The notes: generated by a model from the sequence alone, not told the origin. Numbered from the stretch's first letter, positions 16,016-25,060 are shown. The stretch is DNA of 64,000 bases from CAZTQN01 sp964615765 (GCA_964615765.1 CAZTQN010000003.1:1-64000), one strand, 5' to 3'. Numbers and translations are program-made.

Positions 16016-16585
16016 GTGGCGGAGTCGGTCGCGGGCGAAGTGACGGTGATTTTGCAAGCCGTGCGCGACGGGGAGTCGGGCGCGCGGGAGCGGCTTTTTG
16101 ACCTGGTGTATCGAGAGCTGAAGGCGATCGCGCTGCGGCGGGCGGGCGTGATGGGGCCGCTGAATCTACAGGCGACGGAGCTGGTGAGCGAGGCGTATCT
16201 GCGCATGTTTGCGCGGGACGGGGTGAGCTTCGAGAACCGGCATCATCTGTACTGGGCCGCGGCGCGGGCGATGCGGAGCATCCTGATCGACCACGTGCGT
16301 GCGGCGAAGGCGCAGAAGCGCGGCGGGGGCTGCCGCGTGTTGCCGCTGAATGATGAGATGGCGGTCGAGGTGTCGGCGGACCGGTTCCTGGAACTCGACG
16401 AGGCGCTGGAGCGGCTGGAGCGGGAGCACGAGGGCGTGGCCCGCGTGGTCATGCTGCGGTTCTTCGCCGGGCTGACGCGGGAGCAGATCGCGGAGATCAC
16501 GGGCGCGAGCGCCTCGAGCGTGTGGCGGGATTGGCAGTTTGCGCGGGCGTGGCTCCTGGACGTGCTGGGCGACGGGGCCAGATGA
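16016..16585 (+). CDS. ECF-type RNA polymerase sigma factor (TIGR02999-like)
   Basis: A 189-residue sigma-70 relative of the ECF group common in planctomycetes and acidobacteria. It shows ILQAVRDGESGARERLFDLVYRELKAIA, LQATELVSEAYLRMF (region 2), AARAMRSILIDHVRAAKAQKRGGG, and region 4 with VVMLRFFAGLTREQIAEITGASASSVWRDWQFARAWL. The start is placed at GTG 16016, which begins just at the conserved part; the frame upstream runs into repeat DNA. No ATG is available and the ribosome site (GGGGA) is weak. It lies 65 bases before the Ser/Thr kinase and is likely co-transcribed with it. Confidence 0.92.
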   Translation: MAESVAGEVTVILQAVRDGESGARERLFDLVYRELKAIALRRAGVMGPLNLQATELVSEAYLRMFARDGVSFENRHHLYWAAARAMRSILIDHVRAAKAQKRGGGCRVLPLNDEMAVEVSADRFLELDEALERLEREHEGVARVVMLRFFAGLTREQIAEITGASASSVWRDWQFARAWLLDVLGDGAR

Positions 16586-16650
16586 CAAGAAATTCACGCG
16601 GTCGGCGGGCGCGGGCTTGACGAGTTACGTCTCGTTGAACGGACCATCGG

Positions 16651-18846
16651 ATGAGCTCGTTCGACCGCAATGTACACGAGGCCTTCACGCGGGCGTTGGA
16701 CCTGCCGGCTGCGGCATGGACCAAGTTTCTTGACGAGACCGTCAGCGACGAGCGGGTGCGGGCCCGCGTGCGGCGGCTGCTGGAGCTGCACGCCGGGCCG
16801 GGCGACGTGCTGGAGGACGCCACGCGGTCGGGGTCGGGCCCGGGCGGGGCGGGGCTGCGGTTCGGCGTGTTCCGGGTGATTCGGGAGATCGGTCGCGGGG
16901 GGATGGGCGTGGTCTATCTCGCCGAGGACACGGTGCTTAAGCGGTTGGTGGCGCTCAAGACGGTGAGCGCGACGAGCGACCCGGGCGGTGAAGTCGGCGA
17001 GCGGTTCCGGCGCGAGGCGCAAGCGGCGGCCCGGCTGCGGCACCCGGGCATCGTGCCGGTGTACTCGACCGGCGAGACCGACGGGACGCTGTACATCGCG
17101 ATGGAGTATGTGCCGGGCGTCACGCTGCGGGAGCGGCTGGGGGGCGGTGAGGGTCGTGGGGGTCGTGGGGAGGGCGCGGAACTTGGCTGGAGCATGCCCG
17201 ACCGTACGGGCGTGATGGAGGCGGCCCGGATCGCGCGGGACGTCGCGGATGCGCTGGAACATGCGCACCGCAACAAGCTGATTCACCGCGACGTGAAGCC
17301 GTCGAACATCCTCATCGGCGAGGACGGGTCGGTGCGGCTGGCGGACTTTGGGATTGCGCGGCTGGTGGATGAGCGGACGCTGACGCGTGCGGGCGATCTG
17401 GCCGGGTCGCTGGCGTATATGAGCCCGGAGCAGGTGCGGGCCCAGCACGCGAAGATTGATCATCGGACGGACATTTTCTCGCTGGGGGCGGTGCTGTACG
17501 AGATGCTGACGGGGCGGCGGCCGTTCGCGGGGGAGACGCCGGCGCAGTTGATCGCGATGATGGAGCGGGACGAGGTGGCGGACGTGTGCGGGCTGAACCC
17601 GCAGGTGCCGCGTGATCTGTCGGTGGTGTGTCACAAGGCAATCGAGCGCGAGCCGTCGCAGCGGTATCAGTCGGCGGCGATGGTGGCGGCGGAGCTGGGG
17701 CTGGTTTTGGCGGGGCAGCCCATCGCGACGCGCCCGCCGGGGGTTGGGCGGAAGGTCTGGCAGGTCGTGCGACGGCGTCGGCGGGGGTTGGCGGTCGCCG
17801 GGGTCATCGCGCTGGCGGGGGTGGGCGGATGGCTGGGGGTAGAGAAGGTACGGGCGGATGCGCGGACGCGCGGGGTGGTGAGCATTCTGGCGGCGGTTCC
17901 GGGAGAAGCCGCGCGGGCGTGGGCGGTGCCGCTCGCGGACGGGGTTGAGAAGGACGGGACCCGGGGCGCGGGGGATGAAGGGCGGGCGATCGCGCTCGGA
18001 GGGTTGCCGGTTGAGTCGCGTGCGCTGAAGGCGGGGCGGTACCGGTTTGTGGTCGAGGGGGACGGCGGGCGGTTTACGGATTTTGAGGATCGGGTGGTGG
18101 CGCAGGGGGCGTTGCGGCGGGTGGTGCGCGTGGTTGGGGACGAGGTGACGCAAGGGATGGTGCGGTTTGAGGGCGGGGCGATGCCGGCGAAGTACGTGAT
18201 CCCGGGCGGCACGGAGCGGACGCCGGCGGAAGCGACGCCGAGCGTGGCGGCGTTCTGGATGGACGAGGCGGAGGTGAGCAACGAGGAGTTCCGTGCGTAC
18301 GTGGACGCGGGGCTGGCGAGCGCGCCGGCGTATTGGTCGAAGTTCGACTGGGGGCAGATCCGGCAGTTGCCTGTGGTGGGCTTGTCGCGCGACGAGATGC
18401 AGGGGTACGCGGTGTGGATGGGCAAAAGGCTGCCGAGCTGGGCGGAGTGGGTTGGGGCGGCGCAGGCGCCGGACGGGCGCGTGCACCCGTGGGGGTCGGG
18501 CGAGCCGCCGACGGATGCGATCCCGCCGGCGGACGCGCGGGCGCGGACGATCACGACGAGCATCGACGTGCTTGAACGGGCCTATGCGGAGTTGACGGCG
18601 CCGGTGCGGAGCGGGGAGACGCTGAGGACGCCGTCGGGCTTGTACCACATGTTCGGGAACGTGCGCGAGATGACGGGCAGCGAAGCCGTCTCGGCGCAGG
18701 CGGTGACGGCGGTGGTGGCGGGGAGCGACTGGATCACGGACCCGCGTCGGAACGACGTGACGGCCCCGATCCTGTACCCGTGGGAAGCGCGGGGGATGGT
18801 CGGCTTTCGGTGCGCTCGCAGTGTGCGGGCGCCGGTGGTGCGGTAG
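16651..18846 (+). CDS. Membrane Ser/Thr protein kinase with C-terminal FGE-sulfatase-like domain
   Basis: A 731-residue receptor-type kinase. Residues 73-345 form a Hanks-type kinase: GRGGMGVVY loop (81-89), Lys103, HRDVKPSN with Asp214, DFG at 232-234 and SPEQ (258-261). One transmembrane segment spans about 379-396 after an Arg cluster. The outer part ends in a formylglycine-generating-enzyme-like domain (about 501-731): FWMDEAEVSNEEFRAYV, GKRLPSWAEWVGAA, HMFGNVREMT and GMVGFRCAR. Only the Cys of GFRC remains of the two FGE active-site cysteines, so a binding role is more likely than catalysis. The preceding ECF sigma factor suggests one signalling unit. Confidence 0.93.
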   Translation: MSSFDRNVHEAFTRALDLPAAAWTKFLDETVSDERVRARVRRLLELHAGPGDVLEDATRSGSGPGGAGLRFGVFRVIREIGRGGMGVVYLAEDTVLKRLVALKTVSATSDPGGEVGERFRREAQAAARLRHPGIVPVYSTGETDGTLYIAMEYVPGVTLRERLGGGEGRGGRGEGAELGWSMPDRTGVMEAARIARDVADALEHAHRNKLIHRDVKPSNILIGEDGSVRLADFGIARLVDERTLTRAGDLAGSLAYMSPEQVRAQHAKIDHRTDIFSLGAVLYEMLTGRRPFAGETPAQLIAMMERDEVADVCGLNPQVPRDLSVVCHKAIEREPSQRYQSAAMVAAELGLVLAGQPIATRPPGVGRKVWQVVRRRRRGLAVAGVIALAGVGGWLGVEKVRADARTRGVVSILAAVPGEAARAWAVPLADGVEKDGTRGAGDEGRAIALGGLPVESRALKAGRYRFVVEGDGGRFTDFEDRVVAQGALRRVVRVVGDEVTQGMVRFEGGAMPAKYVIPGGTERTPAEATPSVAAFWMDEAEVSNEEFRAYVDAGLASAPAYWSKFDWGQIRQLPVVGLSRDEMQGYAVWMGKRLPSWAEWVGAAQAPDGRVHPWGSGEPPTDAIPPADARARTITTSIDVLERAYAELTAPVRSGETLRTPSGLYHMFGNVREMTGSEAVSAQAVTAVVAGSDWITDPRRNDVTAPILYPWEARGMVGFRCARSVRAPVVR

Positions 18847-18877
18847 TGGGCCTGAACGGGGTTGAAGGAGCGTTCTC

Positions 18878-19285
18878 GTGGCGGACTATTTGGTCAATCT
18901 GTGGGTGACGGCGGTGCCGGCGTACGACCGGGGGTGGGGCGATGTGCGGGCGTCGGAGTGGAGCTACGCCGTGGACCGCTGCGCGGACACGTGCGCGCAG
19001 TTGCACCCGCCGCTGAAGCTGGTGATCGCGGCGTCGAGCGGTGAGGAAGCGCTGAAGGAGGGCTTGAAGCAGTATCTGGCACAACTGAATCAGCCGACGC
19101 CGTGGGTGACGGTGAACCCGCCGAACTGGATCAACATCGGCGGGTTTCACTACATCATCACGGGGATGACCTCGCTGCAAGGCGGCGGGCTGGTGAACGA
19201 CCTGGTGACGGTGAATCTGCCGTCGGGCGGCGCCAAGCTGCTGGTGTACCGGTCGATCGCGGGTCTGAGCCAGTTGAAGGCGTGA
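18878..19285 (+). CDS. Small protein of unknown function
   Basis: A 135-residue protein that starts at GTG 18878 with AAGGAG seven bases upstream, 31 bases after the kinase gene. I do not recognise it. It is probably soluble, with no signal peptide or membrane segment. Visible features are a Cys pair (CADTC), and an aromatic and Gly-rich middle (WVTVNPPNWINIGGFHYIITGM). The strong ribosome site, the tight spacing and the four-base-type junction with the next gene support it as real and part of the sigma-kinase operon. Confidence 0.75.
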   Translation: MADYLVNLWVTAVPAYDRGWGDVRASEWSYAVDRCADTCAQLHPPLKLVIAASSGEEALKEGLKQYLAQLNQPTPWVTVNPPNWINIGGFHYIITGMTSLQGGGLVNDLVTVNLPSGGAKLLVYRSIAGLSQLKA

Positions 19286-19293
19286 GCGGCTCG

Positions 19294-20481
19294 ATGTACG
19301 TGTATGACGTGCCGTTCCGGGTGTCGGTCTGGAGAGGACCGGCGGCCGCGGTGGCGGTGCACACGGCGACAGCGTGCACGATCGTGGGCGTGCGGCTGGA
19401 CGACGGGTGCACCGCCCAGGTGGCGTTGTCGCGCTTCGGGCGCTGGCTTGGGCTGGCGCGGGCGGACGCGGACCCGTGGACGCGGGACGTGAGCGGGGTG
19501 GTGCGGGTCATGAGCCGCTCGGCCCCGCAGTGGGACGAGCAGCGGGCGCTGGAGGTTTCGGCGCCGAGCGCGGCGGTGCACCCGATGGCGGGGTCGCTGC
19601 ATGCGCTGATGATGGACTCGATCACGTGCGGCGTGATGCCGCGGGAGGAGCGCGGGGGCGCGGAGTTCTTCTACCGGCTGGATCTGTACTCGAACACGGC
19701 GCTGGCGTCGTGGACGCCGCCGGCGCAGCAGCCGCCGCGCGGCTTCACGGCGGCGCAGGTCCGGCTGCAGAATCGGATCGAGCGCCGCATCCAGGGGCTG
19801 CCGGTCACGCCTGATCCGGAGGATGCGGCGATGTTCGAGCCGGTGCTGCGGAACATGGCGGGCGGTCTGCGGGCGACGGGCGTTGGCGGGGATGACGCCT
19901 TGATCGCGGAGCGCGTGCTGCGGGCGTTTGTGCGGTTCGGGTCGGGGGCGTGGGTTGTGCTGCACGGCGAGGACAGCACGGGCAACGCCGCGGGGCCGGC
20001 GCGGTCGGCGGTCTCGAACGGCGGGCCCAACGGGTCGCTGGTGTTCTGCTTCGCGGAGCTGGCGCTGCTGGCGGCCGAGGTGGCGACGTCCGCGGCGGAC
20101 CGGGCGCTGTGGGAGCGGCTGCGGGCGGCGATGGTGGCGGGGGCCGAGTGCTATCTGCTGCACTATCAGGATCTGGACGGGGACGGGCGGGTGCAGCGGG
20201 CGGGGTATGGCTCGGCGGTGCACGCGGGGTGCTCGGTGCCGCGCCGGCACCGGCCCGCACGCGAGGTGATGGCGCTGGAGGCCAGGTACCGCAGCATGAG
20301 CGCTGCGGAGGCGGAAGCGCGGCTGAACCGGATCTTGCAAACCGCGTTCACGCCGACGGGGAAGCGCGAGCTCACGCTCAACGGGGTGCGGAACGTCACC
20401 ACGGCGTCGGCGGGGTTTGGGTTTGCCCGGTTTCCGATGGTGATGACCGACTCCGTCCCCGCGCAGGCGTGGGATGCGTGA
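19294..20481 (+). CDS. Protein of unknown function, 395 residues
   Basis: No family is recognised. The start is ATG 19294; GTG 19282, which overlaps the previous TGA as GTGA, is equally possible and would add four residues. There is no signal peptide. The sequence has an acidic loop (YQDLDGDGRVQRAGYG) that resembles a DxDxDG calcium loop, and two conserved-looking stretches, SSTGNAAGPARSAVSNGGPNGSLVF-like and AGYGSAVHAGC. An alpha-helical middle is likely. It ends 29 bases before proS. It may serve with the preceding small protein, since the two are directly joined. Confidence 0.75.
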   Translation: MYVYDVPFRVSVWRGPAAAVAVHTATACTIVGVRLDDGCTAQVALSRFGRWLGLARADADPWTRDVSGVVRVMSRSAPQWDEQRALEVSAPSAAVHPMAGSLHALMMDSITCGVMPREERGGAEFFYRLDLYSNTALASWTPPAQQPPRGFTAAQVRLQNRIERRIQGLPVTPDPEDAAMFEPVLRNMAGGLRATGVGGDDALIAERVLRAFVRFGSGAWVVLHGEDSTGNAAGPARSAVSNGGPNGSLVFCFAELALLAAEVATSAADRALWERLRAAMVAGAECYLLHYQDLDGDGRVQRAGYGSAVHAGCSVPRRHRPAREVMALEARYRSMSAAEAEARLNRILQTAFTPTGKRELTLNGVRNVTTASAGFGFARFPMVMTDSVPAQAWDA

Positions 20482-20510
20482 GGGCCGGGTGGGCACTACG
20501 ATCGCGGCCT

Positions 20511-22472
20511 ATGGCCAGCACCACCAGCGGTTCCCACAGCTCCCCCACTCTTCGTGACCAAACGCGCGTTTCCCGGGCCGGGAAGGGCGTGATTCACCGG
20601 TGGCGGCAGACGTTGATCCCGACGACGCGCGAGGCGCCGGCGGACGCCGAGAGCCCGTCGCACATCCTGTTGTCTCGTGCGGGGTACATCCGCAAGCTGG
20701 GCGCGGGGATCTATGACTATCTGCCGCTGGCGCACCGGACGCTGCAGAAGATCGGGCGCATTGTGCGCGAGGAGATGGACGCGGCGGGCGCGACGGAGCT
20801 GACGCTGCCGGTGCTTCTGCCGGTGGAGCTGTACGCGGGCACCAAGCGCGACAAGGACTACGGGCCGCTGCTGTTCACGGTGACGGATCGGAAGGACGCG
20901 GTGTGTGCGCTGGGGCCGACGCACGAGGAGCCGGTGACGGAGCTGGTGCAGGGGTCGATCAACTCGTACAAGCAGTTGCCGCTGAACCTGTATCAGGTGC
21001 AGACGAAGTTCCGCGACGAGGCGCGGCCGCGGTCGGGGCTGCTGCGGTGTCGCGAGTTCATCATGAAGGACGCGTACTCGTTCCACATGTCGGTGGAGGG
21101 CCCGGGCGGGCTGAACGAGACGTATGACAAGATGTACACCGCGTACAGCAACATCTTCCGGCGGTGCGGGCTGTCGTTCACGGCGGTGGAGGCCGAGAGC
21201 GGGCCGATCGGCGGCTCGGCGAGCCACGAGTTCATAGTCAACGCGGACAGCGGGGAGGACACGATTCTGAAGTGTCCGGCGTCTGGGTACGCGGCGAACG
21301 TGGAGAAGTGCGAGATCGGGCCGCGGGCGGCGCCGGGCAAGGGGTACTTCGTCGGCGAGCCGACGGGGGCGCTCGACGAGGTGCACACGCCGAACCTGCC
21401 GGGCATCGACGATGTGTGCAAGTTCCTGAAGGTCAAGCCGGAGAACATGCTCAAGACGATCGTGTTCAAGGTTGAGGCGACGCCGGAGGAGGAAGCGCGG
21501 GACGGGGCCCGGTGGGTCGTGGCGTGCGTGCGCGGCGATCATGACGTGAACGAGGGCAAGGTGCGGGACCTGGCGCGGTGCAAGGTGCACCTTGCGGACC
21601 CGAAGGAGGCGGAGGCGAAGGGCTTTGCGATCGGGTTCGTGTCGCCGCGGGCGGTGGTTGGGAAGAAGGGCGTGGTGCTGCTGGTGGACCGGGACGCGGC
21701 GGTGGGCTTCGACGACGCCAAGGGCAAGTCGATGTTCTGGGTCACGGGCGGGGACCGCAAGGACTACCACGTCAAGCACTTCAACTGGCAGCGCGACTTC
21801 GGCAAGGACCCGGTGAGTTCGACGGCCCACGGGGTCGAGAGCGGGTATGCGGCGGGCGGTCTGCGCGGCGGCGACGCGGCGGTGATCGTGGGCGACGTGC
21901 GCAACGCGCTGGCGGGCGATCCGTCGCCGCGGAGCGCGGGGGCGCGGCTGGAGACCGGGCGCGGGATCGAGGTCGGGCACATCTTCAAACTGGGGACCAA
22001 GTACTCCGACGCGATGGGGCTGTCGATCCTTGATGACAAGCAGCAGAAGCGCTCGGTCATCATGGGGTGCTACGGCATCGGGGTGTCGCGCACGATGGCG
22101 TCGAGCGTGGAGCAGAATCACGACGCCGACGGGATCATCTGGCCCGCGGCGATTGCGCCGTATCACGTGCTGATCGTGATGATGAAGCCTGAGGACCAGC
22201 GGCAGGCGGACGCGGCCCAGCGTGCGGCGACGGCGCTCGCGGAGGCGGGCTTCGACGTGCTCATCGACGACCGCGACGAGCGTGCGGGCGTGAAGTTCAA
22301 GGACGCCGACCTGATCGGTTTGCCGCTGCGGATCACGCTCGGCGATAAGGCGCTGGAACAGTTCGCCGACCAGGGCGGCGGGGTCGAGTTCAAGGCGCGG
22401 TCGGACAAGGGCAAGGGGGACGTCGTGCCGCTGAGCGGGCTGGTGGAGCGGGCGCGGCAGGTGCTGGAGTAA
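20511..22472 (+). CDS. proS: Prolyl-tRNA synthetase, bacterial type
   Basis: Charges tRNA-Pro. The 653-residue protein shows the class II core: SHILLSRAGYIRKLGAGIYDYLPL, the motif 2 region LYQVQTKFRDEARPRSGLLRCREFIMKDAYSF (20-residue core FRDEARPRSGLLRCREF), ALGPTHEE and, near the end, GCYGIGVSRTMAS as motif 3. An insertion (INS, editing) domain lies between motifs 2 and 3, which marks the bacterial form. The anticodon-binding domain closes the protein. The insertion carries the unusual added segment GDPSPRSAGARLETGR. It converges on the DUF1338 gene over a hairpin. Confidence 0.96.
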   Translation: MASTTSGSHSSPTLRDQTRVSRAGKGVIHRWRQTLIPTTREAPADAESPSHILLSRAGYIRKLGAGIYDYLPLAHRTLQKIGRIVREEMDAAGATELTLPVLLPVELYAGTKRDKDYGPLLFTVTDRKDAVCALGPTHEEPVTELVQGSINSYKQLPLNLYQVQTKFRDEARPRSGLLRCREFIMKDAYSFHMSVEGPGGLNETYDKMYTAYSNIFRRCGLSFTAVEAESGPIGGSASHEFIVNADSGEDTILKCPASGYAANVEKCEIGPRAAPGKGYFVGEPTGALDEVHTPNLPGIDDVCKFLKVKPENMLKTIVFKVEATPEEEARDGARWVVACVRGDHDVNEGKVRDLARCKVHLADPKEAEAKGFAIGFVSPRAVVGKKGVVLLVDRDAAVGFDDAKGKSMFWVTGGDRKDYHVKHFNWQRDFGKDPVSSTAHGVESGYAAGGLRGGDAAVIVGDVRNALAGDPSPRSAGARLETGRGIEVGHIFKLGTKYSDAMGLSILDDKQQKRSVIMGCYGIGVSRTMASSVEQNHDADGIIWPAAIAPYHVLIVMMKPEDQRQADAAQRAATALAEAGFDVLIDDRDERAGVKFKDADLIGLPLRITLGDKALEQFADQGGGVEFKARSDKGKGDVVPLSGLVERARQVLE

Positions 22473-22499
22473 GGTTCGCGCCGGAACGCTGAATCGAAG

Positions 22500-22520
22500 C
22501 CCCCACGCGGAGCGTGGGGG
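22500..22520. terminator. Bidirectional hairpin between proS and the DUF1338 gene
   Basis: CCCCCACGC, loop GGA, GCGTGGGGG: a perfect 9-bp GC-rich stem between two convergent genes. Neither side has a T tract, so it may act as a transcript-end stabiliser or with Rho rather than as a classic intrinsic terminator. Confidence 0.6.
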
Positions 22521-22535
22521 TACCCGGGAAATGCG

Positions 22536-24287
22536 TCACACGGCGGCGAACGCCGGGGCCCGGATCGCGGCGGCGGGGCCGGGGGCGGCGGCGGCGGCGC
22601 GTTCGAGTTGCTGGCGCTCGGCGGGGGGCACGCGGTCGAGGAGCGTCAGCGTCGCGTAGGTGTCGAGGATGGAGCGGGCTTCGAGGGCGCGGTACTGGGC
22701 GTCGGTGTCGATGATGCGCTTGCCCATGATGTCTTCGAGCATGGACTGGGTGTAGGTGGGTTTGACGGCGGCGGTGGACTTGGTGCCGTACTGGTTCAGG
22801 TTGCTCGCGAAGATGCCGGCCGCGGAGACGGGCAGGAAGTCCTCGTAGCGCAGGCCCTCGACGCGGACGTAGCCGCTGGCGACCAGTTTGCGGAGGTCGG
22901 TGGTGTTGAGGGTGGCGGCGGCGGCGCGGCCGGCGGGCGTCGGGGTGTAGAGGCCGTAGATCAGCCCCCGCTCCAGCAACTGCGGCATGGTCTTGGGGAT
23001 CGGCTTGAAGGGCTCGGCGTAGAGGGCTTCGTAGGCGGCGAAGTCGCGCTTCGGGAGCGCGGGGTCCTTCTCGCGGGCCGCGTCGGCGATGGTGAGGCAT
23101 CGGTCGTACAGGTCGCGCCCGGCGGGCGTGGTGGCGTAGAAGCGCTGCTCGATCTCGCCGAAGCGGGCGGTGTGCGAGGTCTTGGTGATCGAGCCGTCGG
23201 CGTTGACGAACTCGACGGCCTCGGTGAGCGCCTTGTACGCGTCCTGGCGCAGAAGCACGGGCGTATCGGCGCTCGGGCCTTCCGTGAAGTCCTTGAAGCC
23301 GGAGTGCGGGTACTTGGTGAGTTGAAGATCGGGTTGGCCCAGGCGGGCGGTGGTGCGCGCGACCAGTTCGTCGATGGCGGCGGGCGTCGCGGCGGAGGCG
23401 TGGTGCGGCAGGCGCTCGATCGCGTCGACGGGCATGAACTTGAAGTGCAGGTGCATCCAGTCGCGGTCGGCCGCGTGGGCGAGCGCGGAGAGGGCGCGGC
23501 GGGCGCGGAGTTCAAACGCCGGGGCCGGCATCTCGCCCAGGCAGAACTTCATCGCCGCGGTGTACAGGTCCATGCACAGCGTGTTGGGCGTGAGGTGATT
23601 GAGGTGGTGGCGCTCGAAGCAGGCGATGTCGGCGGCGATCTTGAAGCCGGCGTCGCAGAGGTGCTTGTACAGCGCGTGGTCGCGGGCGCGAGCAGTCCAC
23701 TTGAAGATGCGGGTGGTGGCTTCGCGGATGAGGTCGGTGGCGTCGGCCCAGGAGAGCCCGCCGTCACGCTCGGCCTGCTCGATCAGGGCCTTTGCGCGGT
23801 CGGAGAAGACCTGGCGCTGCGCGAGCAGGGCCTCGATGCGGGCCCGGGTGTCGGGGTCGAAGTAGTCGGTCATGAGCAGCGAGGTGAAGACGCGGTGCTC
23901 GGGGGCGAGGCGGGAGCGGAAGGCGGTGGCGATGATCGGCTGGCTCTTGGAGCCGACGTTGGTCATGTCGTAGAAGTTGTGCGGCTCCATCGCGAAGCAG
24001 GCGAAGAAGCGGGCGATCCAGCGGTACTCGTCGGGGCGGCCGATGCGGATGGCGCCGTGGCGCTCGCCGGAGGTCTTGTCGAGCTGCTGGTCGGTGATCG
24101 CGAAGCCGGGGTAGAGGCGCGCGAGCAGATCGCAGACGGTGCGGTTGCAGACGGCGTTGACGAGCAGCGACTTGTCGTACAGCGGCACCTCGGCGCCGAA
24201 CATCGCGGAGAGTTCGGTGAACAGCCGGTGCTGCATCTGAACCTTGTCGGCGAAGGTCGCGGCGGAGTGGCAGGCGGGGCAGGACAT
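22536..24287 (-). CDS. DUF1338 (YdcJ/HglS-type) 2-oxoacid dioxygenase/decarboxylase
   Basis: HglS of Pseudomonas converts 2-oxoadipate to D-2-hydroxyglutarate in lysine breakdown, using Fe(II); YdcJ of E. coli is the related protein. This 583-residue protein keeps the family marks: RHGAIRIG (metal His and the Arg four residues later), HHLNHLTPNTL (second metal His), LLRQDAYKAL, HTARFGEIEQR (metal Glu) and YEDFLPVSAAGIF. It is longer than YdcJ because of an insertion of about 75 residues between the second His and LLRQ, plus a CPAC start. Start 24287 has GGGAG eight bases upstream. Activity on 2-oxoadipate is inferred only. Confidence 0.87.
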   Translation of the reverse strand: MSCPACHSAATFADKVQMQHRLFTELSAMFGAEVPLYDKSLLVNAVCNRTVCDLLARLYPGFAITDQQLDKTSGERHGAIRIGRPDEYRWIARFFACFAMEPHNFYDMTNVGSKSQPIIATAFRSRLAPEHRVFTSLLMTDYFDPDTRARIEALLAQRQVFSDRAKALIEQAERDGGLSWADATDLIREATTRIFKWTARARDHALYKHLCDAGFKIAADIACFERHHLNHLTPNTLCMDLYTAAMKFCLGEMPAPAFELRARRALSALAHAADRDWMHLHFKFMPVDAIERLPHHASAATPAAIDELVARTTARLGQPDLQLTKYPHSGFKDFTEGPSADTPVLLRQDAYKALTEAVEFVNADGSITKTSHTARFGEIEQRFYATTPAGRDLYDRCLTIADAAREKDPALPKRDFAAYEALYAEPFKPIPKTMPQLLERGLIYGLYTPTPAGRAAAATLNTTDLRKLVASGYVRVEGLRYEDFLPVSAAGIFASNLNQYGTKSTAAVKPTYTQSMLEDIMGKRIIDTDAQYRALEARSILDTYATLTLLDRVPPAERQQLERAAAAAPGPAAAIRAPAFAAV

Positions 24288-24457
24288 GGCGGGTGCTCCC
24301 AGAAGCCGTATGGATCGGCCGGCGGGCACGCGTGGGCAAGCCCGGGGAGGCCGAAGGCTCAACGCTGTAAGTGTAGGAACCGCGCACGGGACCGCCCCCC
24401 CACTACCACCCCCTTCCCCCCGGGAGAAACCACTGAAGGGCGGCGGGCGGGACGTGC

Positions 24458-25060
24458 TTATCGCCCCACGTCGAGCCCGGCATCCAGGGCCCACGCGAAT
24501 GCTTCGACGGGGTAGGTTGTGACGGCGGGGTCCTTGGCGAGGTCGTCCCAGCGGCGGAGGCGGACCGCGTCGGCGGCGTGGGGGCTGGCGCTGAAGGCGG
24601 CCTGCTCGGCGGGGGACATCGGGCCGCCTTGGAGGGCGAGGCTGACGCGTGAGGGTTCGGAGAGGTGGGCGAGGTAGGCGGGCTCGATGGCGCAGAGGTA
24701 GCGCTTGGCGTCGACATGCAGACGGACGGGCTCGGTGACGGCGGCGGGGAAGTGGCGCTCGAGCCAGTGCTGGCCGAGGATCTCGTGGCGATCGTCCACG
24801 CCGCGGTCCGGGGCGTCGTCGGGAAGGTCGTGAAGCAGGTGACCGACGTCGTGGAGCAGCGCGGCGGCGACGAGGGCGGCGGGGGCGTGGGCCTCCTCGG
24901 CATGGGCGGCGGTTTGGAGCGCGTGCTGAAGCTGGGTGACGGCTTCGGCGCCGTACTGCGAACCGCCGCGGGTGTTGAAGAGGTCGATGATCTGGCGCGT
25001 GACGTCGTGGCGCGGCGTGGGGAAGGGGTGCGGGCGCCGGCTGGGGTTGGACGAGGTCAC
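24458..25060 (-). CDS. phnZ: PhnZ-like HD-domain oxygenase (C-P bond cleavage)
   Basis: PhnZ is a di-iron HD-domain oxygenase that splits (R)-2-amino-1-hydroxyethylphosphonate to glycine and phosphate. This 200-residue protein matches it closely: Tyr36 and Glu39 (YGAE, substrate gating pair), His46, His70-Asp71 of LLHDVGH, His92 of DDRHE, His115 with Lys119 of LHVDAKRY, LQGGPMS and the late Asp of RRWDD. It starts at GTG 25060, overlapping the stop of the phosphatase gene by four bases. The PhnY* hydroxylase that makes the PhnZ substrate from 2-aminoethylphosphonate is not in the window. Confidence 0.88.
   Translation of the reverse strand: MTSSNPSRRPHPFPTPRHDVTRQIIDLFNTRGGSQYGAEAVTQLQHALQTAAHAEEAHAPAALVAAALLHDVGHLLHDLPDDAPDRGVDDRHEILGQHWLERHFPAAVTEPVRLHVDAKRYLCAIEPAYLAHLSEPSRVSLALQGGPMSPAEQAAFSASPHAADAVRLRRWDDLAKDPAVTTYPVEAFAWALDAGLDVGR

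Noticed and set aside
16594..18648. 684-codon open frame opposite the Ser/Thr kinase
   Set aside because: Arg/His/Pro-rich shadow of a certain kinase gene.
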